NCBI GenBank assembly: GCA_031553045.1
Contig: JAVBLZ010000006.1
Location: 744,001-808,000, forward strand
Direction: 5' to 3'
Length of the DNA: 64,000 bases
Origin: CALXQW01 sp031553045
GTDB taxonomy: Bacteria; Verrucomicrobiota; Verrucomicrobiia; Opitutales; Intestinicryptomonadaceae
The position numbers and the translations under genes were made by a program. Below the pieces are notes generated by a model. The model was not told the DNA's origin. It ran no database searches and saw only the letters and a program-made list of their open reading frames with translations. Of the stretch, positions 63,366 through 64,000 are shown in pieces (within the stretch, counting starts at the first letter, position 1; each line of letters begins with the position of its first letter).

Positions 63366-64000
63366 TCAGACAAAAATATTGACAACAAAATTTTCCAGCC
63401 ACAAAAATGGCAAGGCAACCAAAGAGATTAAAAGCGCAAGAACCTCTCTTAGTTGCGGTATCATGATAATCATAAGCATTATCATGAAGCCCCACCGAGA
63501 AAAGTTCATGTAGGCAACATCGCTCATTTTAATTGCGTGCTTTAAAAAGTGAGAACCGTCCAACGGCGGAATAGGCAGCATATTTATTGTAAAAAGCATA
63601 CAGTTTAGCAGCATGCTCAGGTTTGCAACTTTTGCAATTTCGTCGGCGTCATAGACGGTACATATTGCCGCTATTATTGCCGAAATAAATGCAACAACCA
63701 AATTCATGCCAACGCCCGCACCCGTCGCTAGCAACTCATCTCTGACTCTGGTTTTGGGGTTGTTTAAAGATGTCTGGACGGGTTTTCCCCATCCAAAGAC
63801 AAGACCGCCACCGCCCGTGGAATGCGTTATGATAAGCATGAGCAAGGGCAATATTATAGTGCCCAACAAGTCCATGTGCGCTATGGGGTTTAAGGTTACC
63901 CTGCCCTGAAATTTTGGGAGATTGTCGCCGAGCTTATAAGCCGCATAAGCGTGCCCAAACTCATGCATGGTTATTGCAATTAAGAGAAGCAAATAGACTA
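63366..64000 (-). CDS. Site-2 protease family (M50) membrane metalloprotease, N-terminus cut by the window
   Basis: The frame stays open to the right edge, so the true start lies beyond 64000. The zinc motif HEFGH is near the visible N-terminus, within AITMHEFGHAYAAYKLGD, and the second metal region is MLPIPPLDGSHFL. About five TM helices. This compact form, without PDZ domain, is the YwhC/Rip3-like group of unknown substrate. It probably heads an operon with the FmdB-like gene. Confidence 0.9.
   Translation of the reverse strand, partial: VYLLLLIAITMHEFGHAYAAYKLGDNLPKFQGRVTLNPIAHMDLLGTIILPLLMLIITHSTGGGGLVFGWGKPVQTSLNNPKTRVRDELLATGAGVGMNLVVAFISAIIAAICTVYDADEIAKVANLSMLLNCMLFTINMLPIPPLDGSHFLKHAIKMSDVAYMNFSRWGFMIMLMIIMIPQLREVLALLISLVALPFLWLENFVVNIFV

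Overview
The window looks like a chromosomal segment of an anaerobic or microaerobic member of the PVC superphylum, most likely Verrucomicrobiota or a close relative. This is an inference from gene content. The pointers are PEP-CTERM-type surface proteins, paired DUF1080 secreted proteins, PQQ-like beta-propellers with a W-RG-N start signature, an arylsulfatase next to a six-hairpin glycosidase, a diphosphate-type phosphofructokinase, and many iron-sulfur proteins. DNA is AT-leaning and many genes lack an obvious Shine-Dalgarno sequence. There is no rRNA, IS element or CRISPR array. One tRNA gene (Leu, UAA) is present.

Layout. 0-22 kb is mostly housekeeping: a partial 3'-5' exonuclease, phosphofructokinase, aspS, a K+/Na+-H+ antiporter, two secreted proteins, a clpX-menG-rluA operon, an HU/IHF-like protein, hisS, yajC-secDF, an enhancer-binding-protein homologue whose ATPase and sigma-54 contact motifs are broken, ispH with two DUF1080 proteins, cysS and hemB. 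Between hisS and yajC is a non-coding block with a degenerate tandem repeat and two adjacent, roughly 130-bp, nearly palindromic elements.

22.9-44.7 kb, all on the minus strand, is the most striking part: 17 genes packed head to tail, nearly all overlapping by 1-17 bases, read from 44744 down to 22890. In transcription order they encode two secreted beta-propellers, a ferredoxin-like protein, a radical SAM enzyme, a DUF116-polyprenyl synthase fusion, a prenyltransferase-fold toroid protein, a class II (DxDD) terpene cyclase, a membrane-anchored propeller, an NHL-type propeller, NapG-like and NapH-like iron-sulfur proteins, a multi-TM propeller, a NuoE-NuoF fusion, a NuoG-like iron-sulfur protein, another anchored propeller, and a LolD/MacB-type ATPase with a large FtsX-type permease. 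My reading (inference) is a single system that makes a cyclised isoprenoid and couples it to an NADH-fed electron path at the cell envelope, with an ABC exporter or lipid-extraction pump. I do not know a described system with this make-up.

44.8-52.5 kb holds a PadR-type regulator with a good promoter and overlapping operator, a glycerol facilitator translationally coupled to a COG0523 GTPase, a sulfatase and a glycosidase for sulfated glycans, and an acyl-carrier protein beside a membrane acyltransferase. 52.7-56.2 kb has tRNA-Leu, an unrecognised gene, a pentapeptide-repeat PEP-CTERM protein and a DnaB-like helicase lacking its N-terminal domain.

56.2-62.9 kb is an iron operon: imelysin, a c-type haem di-haem-oxidoreductase-like lipoprotein, and an Fbp-type Fe3+ ABC importer. 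Its upstream region carries boxes that match the DtxR/IdeR consensus rather than Fur. The window ends with a cysteine-less FmdB homologue and a partial site-2 protease.
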